A program made the translations under genes and the position numbers. The notes under the pieces were generated by a model. The model saw only the letters and a list, made by a program, of their open reading frames with translations, was not told the DNA's origin and did no database searches. Below are positions 23,095-36,300 of a stretch of DNA of 64,000 nt, piece by piece. Origin of the DNA: Halichondria panicea (taxonomy: Eukaryota > Porifera > Demospongiae > Suberitida > Halichondriidae); contig NC_087385.1 of assembly GCF_963675165.1 (NCBI RefSeq), forward strand, positions 2,170,501 to 2,234,500, written 5' to 3'. Numbering within the stretch: the first letter of the stretch is position 1; the number at the start of each line of letters is the position of its first letter.

Positions 23095-25533
23095 ATGGCT
23101 ACACTAGTTGATAGATACTCCTCCATGTCCGTCAAGTCTTGCCTGTCCCGTGGAGACGATAGGCAAGGCATTGGGCTGCTCTCTGATCCCATGGTGGACT
23201 TGCCATTACTGGACAGGGGACAGAGGTCCTTTGCTGTTCCTCCCGGGATTGAAGTATGTCTTCAGCTGCCCTGCTTTGTGTTTGGTTTGTACGCACTGTT
23301 TTAATAAATTGTCTTGTAGAGATGAACAAGTAGATCTAGGTGACAGCCTTTTAGCCTCGTCCCACTCATGCCTAGCGCCTACGTACATGTACTTGACTTA
23401 CCCAGGTGCTAGGCAGTAGTTGCTGAGATAGAGTTGGTTGGAGAGTGTGGGCATGTAATGTGTCAAATGTGTGGTGTGTTTGATAGAGAGGCTAATTCCC
23501 ATTTACAACTAAACAATCACATAACGTACACACTCCACACACATACGTCACTTGTCCACACACACACACACACACACACAGCCAGTGGAGTTCCTTCGGC
23601 CGTTCTCCACAGGGGGTGACTCCAATGTCAAGATCCAGTTTGCTCACGGGACCACCACTCTGGCTTTCAAGTTCCAACACGGAGTCATTGTTGCCGTGGA
23701 CTCCAGAGCCACTGCTGGCTCCTGGATAGGTAAACCAGTGTAATGGCTAAATTACTAGATGATAAGATGATAAGATCTACACAAGTAGTTGCGTGTTAAT
23801 CGAGTACAACAAGTAATATTGTAATGTTCTATGTACTGTGCATTTTATAGCTGGTGTGAGCGTTTCTTTGACATTTCTGTATAATAATAGAGTTTTAAGT
23901 TAGAATTTTAATTTCTTTTGCATACCTGTTAGTGTACCTACATGTATGTACACGCCTAAACCTTCATCTCGCCCACCCCCAGCGTCTCAGACTGTGAAGA
24001 AAGTGATAGAGATCAACCCTTACCTGCTGGGCACCATGGCTGGAGGAGCCGCTGACTGCTCCTACTGGGAGAGGCAGCTTGCCTTTGAGTGCAGGTGAGA
24101 GGTCGTTATCATATCATTGTGTTCTGTTCCGTTGGTGGTGAGTGTAATCACCGTAGAAACTAGATTATTAGCGCTTACTCGACTATAAGCGTATCCTGCA
24201 ACATTGCTTTCTTGTGACTACCATTAAGGGTATAACTCTTACTATAAACTTCTGCTATTGCTACATTGTTGTTTCTTAGATCCCTGCAAACTAATTTGAA
24301 CCTACCGTACCATTCTATGGAAAAATAAATTTGGGGTGCATGTTCAGGGCTGCATTGAGGGGAGGGGGGGTAATTCTCCCCCCCCCTCCCCCTAGGATAT
24401 GGCAGATTCATTTGTACTGATAATTCTATGTGAGATAAAATTGCACCAGAATCGATCTAAGGCCCTCAAATATCCAATTTTTCTGAGGGAGCATGCCCCC
24501 AAGTTTGGCTTGGACTAAAGCATACGCTGTGAGGTACTTCACCCCCTTGACCCAAAATCCTGGATGCAGCCCTGATGTTGCATGTTTTTTAAAAGTATTG
24601 TCAGAGTGCTCTGATGATCATGTACCTGTTCTTGCTCTGCCCAGGCTGTACGAGCTTAGGAACAAGGAGAGGATCTCAGTGGCAGCTGCCTCTAAAGTCC
24701 TTGCCAACATGATCTACTACTACAAGGGAATGGGCCTCTCCATGGGAACAATGATTTGTGGATGGGACAAGAAGGTATAATAATATCAAAGATGCCTGTT
24801 GATTTCGCTTTTCACGATTAGGTAGCCCTACATACGTACATGGAGGTACATGTAGGTACAATAAACTAAAAGACCACATCGTTTTTTTCACCCAATTTTT
24901 CGCTCTGTTGCAAATGTGAATGCCTGCATGGTTTTGTCAACTCTGCTGTCATTAAAGTCACCTTTCTTGCCCCCAGGGCCCCGGCCTGTACTATGTGGAC
25001 ACTGATGGTAGTCGCCTGACTCACCACATTTTCAGTGTGGGCTCTGGTTCCACCTACGCCTACGGTGTGATGGACAGTGGCTACCACTGGGACATGGAGA
25101 TAGAGGAGGCCAGAGAACTGGGAAAGAGAGCTATCTATCACGCCACTCATAGGGACGCTTACAGTGGAGGAGTTGTCAACTGTAAGTAATTAGTTTGGTC
25201 AACATTTCAGCTGGTTCTTAACACAAAATGTGATGGAGTTCCTCCCCTAGTTGTACTATTTTCTAGAATGAACAATTTGTCCTGTCATAATTATACATGT
25301 ATCATGTATAATATCGATACTATAACTCAATGTCAATTTGCATTATTTACCGTAGTTGTGGTTTCTGTTGTGTCAGTGTATTATTGGTTGCTACACGAGT
25401 TTATTGCCAACGCTCTCCTCCTACAGTGTACCACATGTGTGCGACTGGCTGGGAGAAGGTGTCATCCACCAATGTGGCTGAGTTGCACTATCAATACAAA
25501 GACGAGAAGATGGCACAGACAGCCGCTGCATAG
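23095..25533 (+). CDS. PSMB5: Proteasome subunit beta type-5
   Basis: Chymotrypsin-like catalytic beta subunit of the 20S proteasome, cytosolic and nuclear. Six exons, 23095-23253, 23582-23729, 23983-24094, 24645-24774, 24977-25181 and 25427-25533, encode 286 residues. The precursor is cleaved after FAHG so that Thr77 becomes the mature catalytic Thr1 ([11 protein letters not shown]). In mature numbering Asp17, Lys33 and Met45 (LLGTMAGG) are all present; Met45 shapes the S1 pocket typical of beta-5. [15 protein letters not shown] and [14 protein letters not shown] are nearly identical to human. The first intron's acceptor is preceded by a pure CA repeat rather than a normal pyrimidine tract. 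It shares a divergent promoter with INTS8. Confidence 0.98.
23556..23581. repeat. CA microsatellite abutting PSMB5 intron 1 acceptor
   Basis: A run of CA dinucleotides (about 12) ends directly at the AG of the splice acceptor, taking the place of the polypyrimidine tract. Confidence 0.85.
24335..24580. repeat. Inverted-repeat element in PSMB5 intron 3
   Basis: Ends share GCATGTTCAGGGCTGCAT and, in opposite orientation, ATGCAGCCCTGATGTTGCATG. The inside holds adjoining G and C runs (24360-24392). It looks like a MITE-type insertion; non-coding. Confidence 0.6.
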
Positions 25534-25759
25534 ACAATGACATGATAGCTATTTGCTTGTGTACATGTATGCCCATGCTTTATTGTTATCATGCTATTTC
25601 ATTAATTTGTTGCACGTTATAAAATTAGTGTGACTTGCATTGTACAATTGTTGGGGTGGTAAAGATCATCAACTAAAAAACAAGTATTAAGCTAAGTCTA
25701 TACCAGTTCCAGTGTCTATATATAATTATACTCTCAAAATTGTATCATGCAAACACAAA
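25534..25759. other. PSMB5 3' flank
   Basis: AT-rich sequence after the PSMB5 stop. It probably holds the 3' UTR and polyadenylation site; no gene is seen. Confidence 0.4.
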
Positions 25760-27230
25760 TTTATAACTGCCCATTACATCTCTTGTAGACTTCTTTTCAA
25801 CAATTGTGTCTTCCTCTCTTGGTGCCTCAGCTGAACTCTGAACGGCAGATAAGTAGCAGGATACTGTGACAGTGCATGGAGGATTCCTTTGCATTAAAGA
25901 CAGCTCCTTGTTGTTTGCGAGGGATAAGCGGGAGTGATCTCGAAGAGGAAAGAGGCTTGCAGAAATCATCACTAAAATCACTTTCTTCGTCTTCAGTAAT
26001 TGTTTTCAAAGTAGTGTGGTTCTTAACAGACATCACAAGGAAATAGGAAGCTGTTTCGGGCTCCAAAGGACCCAACTCCAGACATTCGGATTTGGTGGAT
26101 CTGCCACAGGCAATTAATAAGGGGTTGACATGTATGTCGACTCTAATTTGGACTTGAACACATTACTTTTTTGTAGGCAGGGAGGAGTGAGAGTGGTATC
26201 AAGGTGGGAAGGGGCTTGGAGAACTCTTCCGCTTTCTTCATCCTCAATTATTGTATTCAGAGTAGTGTGTTTCTTAACAGACCTCACTTACAAATAGGAA
26301 GCACTTTTGAGCTCAACATAACTCATGCAGTTCCGGACACTTGGATTTTGTGGATTGGCCATGGCCAGACACATGGAATGAGAAGGGGTTAACAATGGAT
26401 GTCGACTTTTGGACTTGAAAACAGTACCCTATTGTTGGCGGTGGATCAGTGAAAGTAGTCTTAGAGTGGGAAGAGGCTTGGAGAACTCTTCGCTGAGGTC
26501 GCTTTCTTCATTCTCAATCATTGTCTTCAACGTAGTGTGCTTTTTAACAGACGTCGCAAGCTGTTCTGGGCTCCAAATAAACCAGTTCCGGAAAATTGAG
26601 TTTGGTAGATTAGGCATGGCTAAACACATGAAATGAGAAGGGATCAACAATGGATGTCGACTCTTTGGGCTTGAATACAGTATGCGACGAAAGAGTAAGA
26701 GTAGTCTTAGAGAGGAAAGAGGCTTAGAGAAATCATCACTAAAATCACTTTCTTCCTCTTCAGTAATTGTTGATGTCACAAGGAAGTAGGAAACTGTTTC
26801 GAGCTCCAAAGGACTCAACTCAGGATATTCGAAATTGGTGGATTGGCCACGGGTATAGTTACATGGAATGAGAAGGGATTGACAATGGATGTCGACTCTT
26901 TACGACTGAACACAGTACTTTTTGTAGGCGGGGAAGGAGTGAGAGTGATATCAAGGTGGGAAGGGGCTTGGAGAACTCTTCACTGAAGTCGCTTTCTTCA
27001 TCCTCAAAAAAATTGGGTTTAGTGAATGAGAAGGAGTTTACAATGGATGTCGACTCTCTGGGCTTGAATGCAGTACCCTTTTGTAGGAGTGAGAGTGGTC
27101 TCAGAGTGGGAAGAGGCTTGGAGCTCTTCACTGAAGTCGCTTTCTGCATCCTCAATAATTGGAAACAAAGATATGCTTTGCTTGGATGATTTAACAAGGA
27201 ACCAATGGAGTAGTGGGTGCAATGACATCA
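25760..27230 (-). repeat. Six degenerate ~250-bp tandem units with an acidic peptide motif
   Basis: Read on the minus strand, six blocks encode variants of EDEESDFSEEFSKPLPTLR, centred near 25980, 26240, 26505, 26750, 26990 and 27140 (spacing about 260, 265, 245, 240, 150). Between them the words VFKPKES, SRHPLLIPSH and LELETVSYFLV recur. Within blocks the acidic frame is kept in five copies, but frameshifts and stops separate them and one copy (26240) is shifted. This could be a gene built of repeated exons, the relic of one, or a satellite whose frame is accidental. I do not recognise the motif. Confidence 0.6.
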
Positions 27231-27496
27231 TCTTTAGTCAGGTTTTACAGCTTGATTTTCAAGTTTGGAGCCCCTGTATACAAAGTATATTAGTGCACTG
27301 GAATGCATGTGTACAGTGAAACAGAGCAATTAATCCCGTATCACATCCAGACTCTAGTAATCGCACGGCAGCTTGTTCTAATAACTACCGCGGCTGAAAA
27401 TATTATTGAAACTCATCATAAACAATTAGTTTCTTACATGTACCACACTATGAATTATAATTTACTAATGGACCTATAAAAATCTGACTGGCTTAC

Positions 27497-28005
27497 CTCA
27501 GTTCTCTTCGAGGTATCTTGAGCAGAAATTAGGGATTCACAGTCAGGGTTTGTCACTCTAAGAATTAAAATCATGGCAACAAAACCCCTAAACTACGCTT
27601 TTATTAATTCAAAACTTACATAGGAACACAGATACAGCCCTCCAGTGGGTCCACACAGGTCTCCAGAGCCCACCGTCTATTGGCGAATGAGTACCAACCT
27701 CCACATCTCTGACCAGTGTTAACAACACCATACCGGACTGTATACGTATCACCATCAATTTAACGAGTTAACAGCTCTAGTGACTGGTCAAGTTGCGGCC
27801 TACTCAGAGGCAGTAGTCCAGAGACTCTTATATAGGGATTCACTGGAAAAAGGGAATGCACACAAACAGTAAGTGATGTGTTTAATAATTATATAGATGT
27901 AGTTTCTACAAGATTAATTCTGCTGCATAATTATTGTTTATAAGCTTATTAGCAAGTTTTACCTGTTGCCTGCGATGGCTCAATCTTGTCAAGTAGCTGG
28001 TACAT
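27497..28005 (-). pseudogene. Exons of a Cys-containing protein interrupted by TAA
   Basis: Three exons with good sites and consistent phase, 28005-27963, 27842-27620 and 27557-27497, begin MYQLLDKIEPSQAT and VNPYIRVSGLLPLSRP and continue to GQRCGGWYSFANRRWALETC and PLEGCICVP. A TAA at 27760-27762 interrupts the frame between LELLTR and IDGDTYTVRYG. A downstream exon could not be placed in phase. The protein family is not recognised; the Cys spacing suggests a small extracellular module. The repeats at 25.76-27.23 kb lie downstream on the same strand and might once have been part of the same gene. Nonsense mutation, consensus error or wrong model are all possible. Confidence 0.45.
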
Positions 28006-29167
28006 TCACAATCCAATCCCAGCAGTGACAACTAGCCGCAAGTATAATTATGTTTCTCTCAAGTTCCCTCAAGGAGTCCATGATCAAACAGAGATCAAGA
28101 TCTTTAACTTCAATTAAACCACTCTATTATCTATGATTAAACTGAGTAAAATAGTTGAATAAACAGTAGAATGACAGTTTTGTCTCTTTCAGAGCAACTG
28201 GAAAACTGTTGAACAGATATCAGTTTTATGCTTGGATGTTGTTAACTTATGTGTTCATAATAGCTATAAACTAGCTAGCTATTAAACTTCTCAACACAAA
28301 GACTTCTTACCATGCAATCAGTATACAGTTAAGTTGTCACGCGCATGATTGCCAAATGTGAATGGTATAGATCATTCCCACTGCAAGAAATTTGCAGCCC
28401 AATCAGATTGCTGCGTTCAAGTGGGAAACCTTACAGCTCAATTTAGCTGACAAGGCGAGCTGGGACACTATTTCTCTGGAGAATGCAGAAACAGCTCCTG
28501 CTGGATATCTAGGCTACTAGAAAAGAAGCATAGTCTATCTTAGCATCTATGAATGACGCTTGAACAGTATGTATTAATTAATTAAAAGGACTTGTCTTTG
28601 TTTTAAGTTTTGTTGTGCTACCAATAAGATTAGATCATTAGTTTGGACAAAACCTGTGTTATGTATGCCTTCTTTGGTCTTCGAAAAGCTTCTCAGAAGC
28701 CTTGGGGTAGTCTTATAGCTGGCTGTACCTCTCCTTGTGCTAGATGTCTAACTATTATGAAAAAGTTTATTTCTGCCTGTACTAAATCTTATATTACAGG
28801 CTAGAGTATTCTTCTACTTTCTCTAAGAGTCTGAGGTCTTTCTTGAATTCCAAAACAACTATAGCTAGATCCAGTCAGCTAGAATAGCCATCCAGTTAAT
28901 TGATTTCTTTATATCGCACCCCTGAGCCATGCGGTTGTCAGCCACTTAAAGATTAAACAATATTCATACTCTGTCTCAAGTACCAGTGAAACAAAACTGC
29001 TACGTGTACTGATACCCAACCCAGAGCGCAGCGTTGGTTGGACTCCGCCCAACTAGATCCAAGGTAAAAAAAATTTTATGTCACTGATCTACATTACACA
29101 TCTAAATCTACATTGCATGCAGTGTCTAATCCATTCTCCACTTGGCTACTTTGCTATATCTAGATCT
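28006..29167. other. Spacer, no gene seen
   Basis: AT-rich spacer with no exon I could support on either strand. A short imperfect palindrome around 29012-29050 (AACCCAGAGCGCAGCGTTGG) was noticed. Confidence 0.45.
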
Positions 29168-30151
29168 TCAGTATATAGATCTACTAGTAGTAACTAGATC
29201 TTCCATTCCACTTTCATCTCTTGCTCTCTCTTCTGTCTGATCATGTTGGTTAAGTGGCAATGGAGTGCTTTGCTCTTCAAAAGCATCTTCATTGTTTTGG
29301 TGGACTTGAGTGTATTCAGCCTCTGAGTTTCTGCTATCTGTCGTCCATAGTCCAGGTCGCTGGTAAAACGGCCAAAGTGCCAAAATGCAGGCCATTGCAA
29401 TGAATGAAATAAGACTACCACTGAATGCTTTAGTATCAACACTGAGAGTAATCAATTTGTCAAAAAAAAGTCGACCGATGTAAAAACAGTACAAAGATAT
29501 CATGTACACAGCAGCTATTCCTATTGTAGGACTTGCACTTCCCCATGATCCAGCATGAGCTACAACAAAGCCGATAGCAAAAATTCCAAATATGTCATAC
29601 AACACACCAGTCTCACCAACATTTACTGTGCCAGCAGTAACCAATATCCACCCAACAGTCCACAGTAGTACTGGCAGAATGACTAACTTTCTAGCAAGTC
29701 CTTGAAACAAGCGGTTATGGGGTATTTGATAAACTTCTTCGGGTTGAAAATCCTTGTATAAAGTGGAAACTATCAAGTCAATACACAAGCAGTGAGCACA
29801 AATACCACCACCAATCCAGCTGAAGATTACTGAAGCTACTGAAAATGGTTGAACGACTAGAGCATAACCAAGAGACAAAAGTACAGGTACGGTTACAAAA
29901 GCTGAGATGGATCCGAACACAGAACTGGCTTTTCTTGATAAACCAGCATAAAACAGCTTTAGTGAGAATAACATAAGTCCACATAACACAAATAAGATTC
30001 TAGGTATGAGGTCTAGTTTAATATAGGCATCTGGCATAGTGTAGGAGACCTCTCCAACGATAAGTCCGATCAAATACAGCAACCATCCAAGCAGAAACAC
30101 AAACATGATGGACACTGTAAATCTTCTCTCAAATCCATAAAAGTAACTCAT
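29168..30151 (-). CDS. Multi-pass membrane protein of unknown family
   Basis: Single-exon gene of 327 residues with about eight hydrophobic helices and a hydrophilic, acidic C-terminal tail (about 60 residues with NNEDAFEEQSTPLPLNQ). The start at 30151 (MSYFYGFERRFTV) is preferred because it directly precedes the first helix; an upstream in-frame methionine exists at 30337 but would add a poorly structured leader. No transporter or receptor motif is recognisable. The stop codon of RECQL4 is only 199 bp upstream on the same strand, so its promoter must be short or overlap the RECQL4 3' UTR. Possibly lineage-specific. Confidence 0.72.
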   Translation of the reverse strand: MSYFYGFERRFTVSIMFVFLLGWLLYLIGLIVGEVSYTMPDAYIKLDLIPRILFVLCGLMLFSLKLFYAGLSRKASSVFGSISAFVTVPVLLSLGYALVVQPFSVASVIFSWIGGGICAHCLCIDLIVSTLYKDFQPEEVYQIPHNRLFQGLARKLVILPVLLWTVGWILVTAGTVNVGETGVLYDIFGIFAIGFVVAHAGSWGSASPTIGIAAVYMISLYCFYIGRLFFDKLITLSVDTKAFSGSLISFIAMACILALWPFYQRPGLWTTDSRNSEAEYTQVHQNNEDAFEEQSTPLPLNQHDQTEERARDESGMEDLVTTSRSIY

Positions 30152-30349
30152 CTTCTTTGGCAGTAGGGTAGGTGACTCTACGGTCCAGTTGAATGATGCT
30201 GCCAGAGCTTGTTGCAGAAGTAGATACGCCCCCCTCTGGAGTACGGATTTTTGCGCATGCGCTGTAACATTTAAAGACTTCACAAACAAAATAATATTCA
30301 TGCACTCCTGACACATAATTATATACAGAACATTCATACATTTCAGCTA

Positions 30350-33300
30350 TCATCTGAATTTCAACACTTCTTTTGTAGCCAGTTGACACAGTAGATTAAA
30401 GTCTACGTCCATATGCCTTCTCCAAAACCTCTTTTGACCTCCCCACACCACCGCTTCGAACAATGGACTAGCAATGCCATGAAAGATCCTTGCAATAGCT
30501 CTACCAGTGAACTGCTGATCGCTGTGAATTGATATTAGAGAGTGTATATCATCACACACCCTACGCTCGCGTTCAGGAGTGAGGGTACTGTGAGAGTGCA
30601 GTACAGATATGTTCATTTCCTGAAGGTGTGCTGAATTGAGGCCGCTTTCACTAAAATATCGCTTGATCATCTTATTCAAAGTGTCCAATCTGATAGCAGT
30701 TTCTTGCTCGTTTTCGAAACACTCTTCGTGAGTTTGACCCGTAACAGAGTGCAACACAGCGTGGAAGAGATGCAGTTTCTCAACGTCTCTTTCTTCTTGC
30801 ATCTTAACTTTTGTATAGAGAAAATCGCACACTAAGTCTTTCTCATCTGGCCTTAAATCACCGGGAGCTCGAAGGTGAAAGGAAAGGTTTCCAAACTCGA
30901 CAAGAACGGTGCTAGCTTTAGTGTTGGGTCCTCCCGTACCACGATCATTGTGAGAGAGGCCACTAAGTTCAGAGCGGACAATGGATGTTTCCCAGCCCAT
31001 GGAGTCAGCCACCTCAACCAATGAGAACTCGATACTGCTGCTCTGCGTCAAGTCCGTCCCTGTAGGGGGGGGAGGGTGCATGGCATGGGTAGGAATAATG
31101 AGTCTAAGCTTTCCAACGAAAGTAATGCTTTTGAGAAATTCTTTATTACATTGGAAATATTATCTTAATAAGAATGAGAAATGTGTGTGATGTATCATGT
31201 ATACAGCAAAGATACATGCAGGAAAAATTTAATACTTACGGTACTATATTTTCGCGGATTTTATTTTAGAGGATAGAGGTTCAAATGACCACACCCCTAC
31301 AGTAGCAATACAGAGGAGGTACAACGCGAGTCATAGTCATGAACCCCACATTCCTTATTATATCCGGGTCAAAGTTCAATAGCACACACTCATGGCAATT
31401 TCAGGAATCCCTCCTGGAGATTCTGAAGCTAAAACGATGGTTGATTAAGGGTTGATTAAGCTAATAGCTATAATCTAGTCTGTGCACGAAAGTATAAATG
31501 CCCAGTACTTGTATTTGGCAGGTAACACGCAATTGAACTTTGACCTGGACATAAGGAATGTGGGCCTTGAACACTATCTGCGACTCACGGACGTTGTACA
31601 TATCTCCTCTGGTTTCAATACCGCAAGTAAACTATTTTCAAGGCACTATATTTTCGAGGTTTAAGGTCGATCTGCGAAAACCGCGAAAATATAGTGCCTC
31701 AAAAATAACCAGCTACATGTATACGGGTATCATGTATGCACGTCCCAGCTCACCTCTCTCCCCGAGTCTTGCAGTGGCAGCGGCCACAGCTGGCACTTTA
31801 CTAGCCAGTGCCCTCAGTTGCCTAGCACCGTTGTAGCAATTGAGTTTGCAGGTATCGTTAAGAGGATTCATGACTTCAAGCCAGTCCTCTAGCTCCAGGT
31901 AACACAACAGTGTGGAGACACACTCCTCCTTCACATCCAGGCTCGTAACCATAGCGTCAATAGGGAATGCCACCTATAGACAGAGAATGGAAAGAGTAAA
32001 TAAAATCCATCCTTTCCTTTTACTATAGTCGGTAAATGAGACACGGTGCGGAGATGATGGAGCATACAGACTTACGTATCACAATGCTGCTCAGCTCTTC
32101 ACAAAGGCTAATGTGTTAATGGATATACTGTACTGTAATATACGTATATAGCGGGTAATTTTTTTCAGAGGGAAAAAAATCTCTGAGCACGAATATTTTA
32201 CCCACGAACAAAACGATCATTGATCACCTTTACCTGCAGTGCACACGCAGCCACAAAAATATAATCCACACGAACTGACTAAATTGCTCAACCACGAATG
32301 TGTTGACCCCCGAAAATTACCCGCTATACGATAGTCTCTATAGTAAGTGCTACGCAAGTACTGTTACCTCGTGTCCATTGCACCATCGAGGTCGGGATAT
32401 CTTGGGAGGAGAGGCACATTCTGACTGACTGGGCAATGAACCTTCATCACTGTTTGGAAGAAAATATCCTGATTTTACAAACAATTTAGTAGACTCTTAA
32501 TTGCTTAATAAGCTATAAATTATCATGGCCACAGGGTGGAGGAAACAGGTGCACAGAAGTTACATCATAGAACGCGCAAGAGCTACAGTCTTATACCATA
32601 TCTAATTATAGCTGCTTATTAATACAGCAAACTACTGGCTGCTCAACTCTCGAGCCTCCCACCCCTCCCCCCCCCAGTCAGGAGGGTTCCTTTTTAGTCA
32701 GATCGCTAAGGTATAATTATTACAAGCACAGCTAATATAGTACACACCTTTTCCTCTTAACCTGCTCACACTGACAGGAAGGGAAAACTCTGCCTACCAG
32801 CTGTTTGATGCAGTAGCGCTCTACTGTATTACTGTAGGCATGACGACGAAGCTCAGACAGATCACCACCCTAAATATTAGGAGGAAAAATATATAATTAT
32901 AACTTGAAGCAGATATACTACTGTCCCCACTAATTCGCATTCTAAATATTTGTCCAGCTCTGTAGAACCTATTGCGCACTAATAAATAGCAATATTTCCA
33001 CCATACGAAAATAACCTTAATAATTATGGTACCATTTTCAGAATCAACTGCTGGGGGATTGCAGTAAGCGATTGCAGTAAGAAGATTTACAGATCTCCCG
33101 ATACACATGCATGTACATGAACCGTAGAAAGTACAATACAGCAGCATACTCTTTGTCAAGGGGGTAATAAAATAAGTATATAGGCTGAACAAGACACCAC
33201 CACCATGCACTCACCATCTTATCAATAAAGACGTGACAATAAGCAGGGAGTCCATCGCGACCAGCTCTCCCGATCTCCTGCACAAAAGACTCGAAGCTCT

Positions 33301-36300
33301 TGGGCAAGTTGTAGTGAATGATCGCTCGGACATCTGACTTGTTTAGACCCATTCCAAAAGCAACCGTTGCCACGACAATTCGAAGCCGTCCAGACATGAA
33401 ATCCGATTGTACTTTTCTCCGACGAGACGCCTGCAACCCAGCATGGTAGCACTCAGCACTCCAGTTAATCTTTTGCCGTTTACTGCCTTTCTTTGAACTT
33501 GTAAGATTTTTTCTTTTTCGACTTTTTGGAATAGGTACAGTTTCTTCTTCAACATCACGTTCCATCCCAGTCTCAGAACTTGGAACGGCAGTGAGACATG
33601 TTCTGAGCAGCTGTGCCACTCTCTCCGTCTCCTGTTGACGGGTGCAGTAGATGATGATCGACTCACAGAACTTGAATGTGGAGTTTTGGAGTAGCTCAAC
33701 TAAAGCCTGTATGAGGAACAATACTGTAACAGTAGAAATTGTAATAGTGGTTGCTGTATTAAAATGCCTCCTATACAAAGACAACTCACACAATAAAGTA
33801 CACCTCTCCAACAGAGATTTTCTGTTGTATCACGTGCAGCAGGTTATTTTTGGGGCACTAAATTTTCGCAGATTGCTCGAACTAAAAATTTCACGGAAGA
33901 GGTCCAAATGACCACACCCTTATAATAGAGGTCTTTTTCGAGGGATAAAATGTTAAAAGTTTGCAACAAAAATTTAGTGCCTCAAAAATAACGCTCTATC
34001 AGTAGTAACCGTTTTGAACGTGAAACTATACATGTATTATTCTGTTCACCTGTGCTTATTATTCTGTTCACCTGATCTCTGTCCTGGTCACATGACACTG
34101 ATACATGAAGATTGTCCGGGAGGGTGGGTCCACGAATGATATTCTCCTGTACTATGCCGAGGTTTGTTGCCACGGACACAGCTGTCTGATGAGTGGCAGT
34201 GGCAGTGAGGGCCAGAATACAGTACACACCCAGTTGCTCTCTGAGCACCTGCAGGAGGAGTACAGCATTACAATAGTATAGTGTAGAAGCATTCAGTGTC
34301 ACTCAGACAACACAATACTAACAGCACAAACATAATCATCATTAAAATATTACTCTCAAGCAAATTTTTATTTGGTAGAACTTAAACATCAAATTTTGTA
34401 CAGCGCATGTAGCATTTATTTTACACACATCTTCACCTTGTATATTCTGAGGTAGGAGGGTCTGAAATTGTGGCTCCACTCAGACACACAGTGAGCCTCA
34501 TCAATACAAGCAAAAGCCACTGGAGGTAGCTGGCTCAGGGACAGTCCCCCACCCCATGACTTGCTCCATAGAGCCCCGCCCACCAGGGCCTCAGGGGACA
34601 GTAGTAGCACATTGAGTCTACCCTCTACAGCATCTTTAAGAACCTGGGAGAATGGGAGGATCAATAAAACAAAGAAAATTGCTACATATATATTTTTTAT
34701 GGAGGTGCTCAAATAAAATCACACACATTTTGTATGCGACTGTACATACCGTCAGGAGTGTATGAATACACTCCTGATACCGTATAGAGGGTAATTTTCG
34801 TGGGACAAAATATTCGTGGTTTTAGCCCGCGAATGAAGCGACCTTGCCTACTTTACCTGCAGTGCAAGCAGCAACCACGAAAATAATATCCACGAAATGA
34901 CTAAATACTGCTCAACCACGAATATTTTGTCCCCCGAAAATTACCCGCTATACGGTACATGCATGCTTTAATGACTCTTTCAGCGAGTTTTACATGCAGC
35001 TTTTGCAAACTTGACATTTCCAATTTTTTTTCGTGAGCACTAAGAACAAAATCAACTTGTTATGCACAGTTATAATTTCATGCAGTGTACGTAAAGCTAC
35101 ATGGTACAATTCGAAGAAAGTGATGTATGAACCTTAATATATAAATGTGTATTATATCCCGTTGCTACGTTGTTGCCAAGTGCAATATGAAGCATATTGC
35201 ACTGCTGAAAGTCATATTGCACTGACCGCAAAGTCATATTGCACTGACCGCAAAACGCCCCTCTGGCAATTAGACAGACAATTAAATTAAAATTAAATTA
35301 ATACGCATGAGAAATAACAAGTATCAAAGTATGTCCAGCCATGCAGGAATGAATGTTCAGCACTGCTGGAGTTTCTTCTTGCAACCGTGCAGGTTTTAAA
35401 ATTGTCCAAGATTTATTTTGTGGAAGATTCTGTGTTCCTAGATCGACCTAGTCCTCGACATCGTGATGCATGTCAATTCTGCTTCACCGTAGCACTCATA
35501 AGAAGTGGCTCTTTTTGCTGGGGGCATGAGCTGTTTTGCAGCAGTGTAGAAGCGAGCTTTCTTGGCTTGGTTATGAGGCCGAGCGTAGACCAGCAGCTAG
35601 TATTCACTGAGTAGTGGGGTGGGGCTGTTTCTTTGCAGCAGTAAGTGGGGCGGGGCTGTTTTGCAGCACCAGAAGTGGGGTGGGGCTGTTTTGCAGATTT
35701 CAGTTAAAACTCCAACAATTTTGTGTCAAGCCATTCGTCGGTCATGCCAATCTTATACGCTGCAGATACTGGCGTCTAGAAGAGAGAAGAGATGGAGCTG
35801 TGTCTAGAGTTGTCTCTGTCTTTTTTTGTGCTGTTTATATTGTGTTACTAGGACAGTGTTATGTTGCTATGCCCTCGGGATATAAACTAGTTATAACACG
35901 TGCACTCGGGCTGCATGGCATATATTGCACTCAGCCCTCGTGCTTCAGTGCAATATATTCCATACATCCCTCGTGCCCGTGTTATAACTATAACATATTT
36001 TTTAGGGGACTACCCCAAGACCCCCTTGCAGGCGCACTTTAATATGTGTGCACATGCGTATCAGCTCCCCTTCTACTATCCATGCTCTCTAAGTGATAAC
36101 TCTCTTCCCACGCCACTGCTGTCACTGCTGTCAATAATTATGTTCACATTTCAAATTGCTAGTTATTTTTCTGTGCGATATGAGATAGACCAAGTACACA
36201 CCTCAGCTCTGGTACATCATTCTCCATCTCACATCTGTGGAGTATAGGCCTTATTACTGCAACCCTGTATAGCTATAGTTGTTGTGTTAGTACACTGGCC

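Noticed and set aside
35387-36247. Plus-strand frames inside the large RECQL4 intron
   Set aside because: They cover repeats and foldbacks, and no domain or splice evidence was found.
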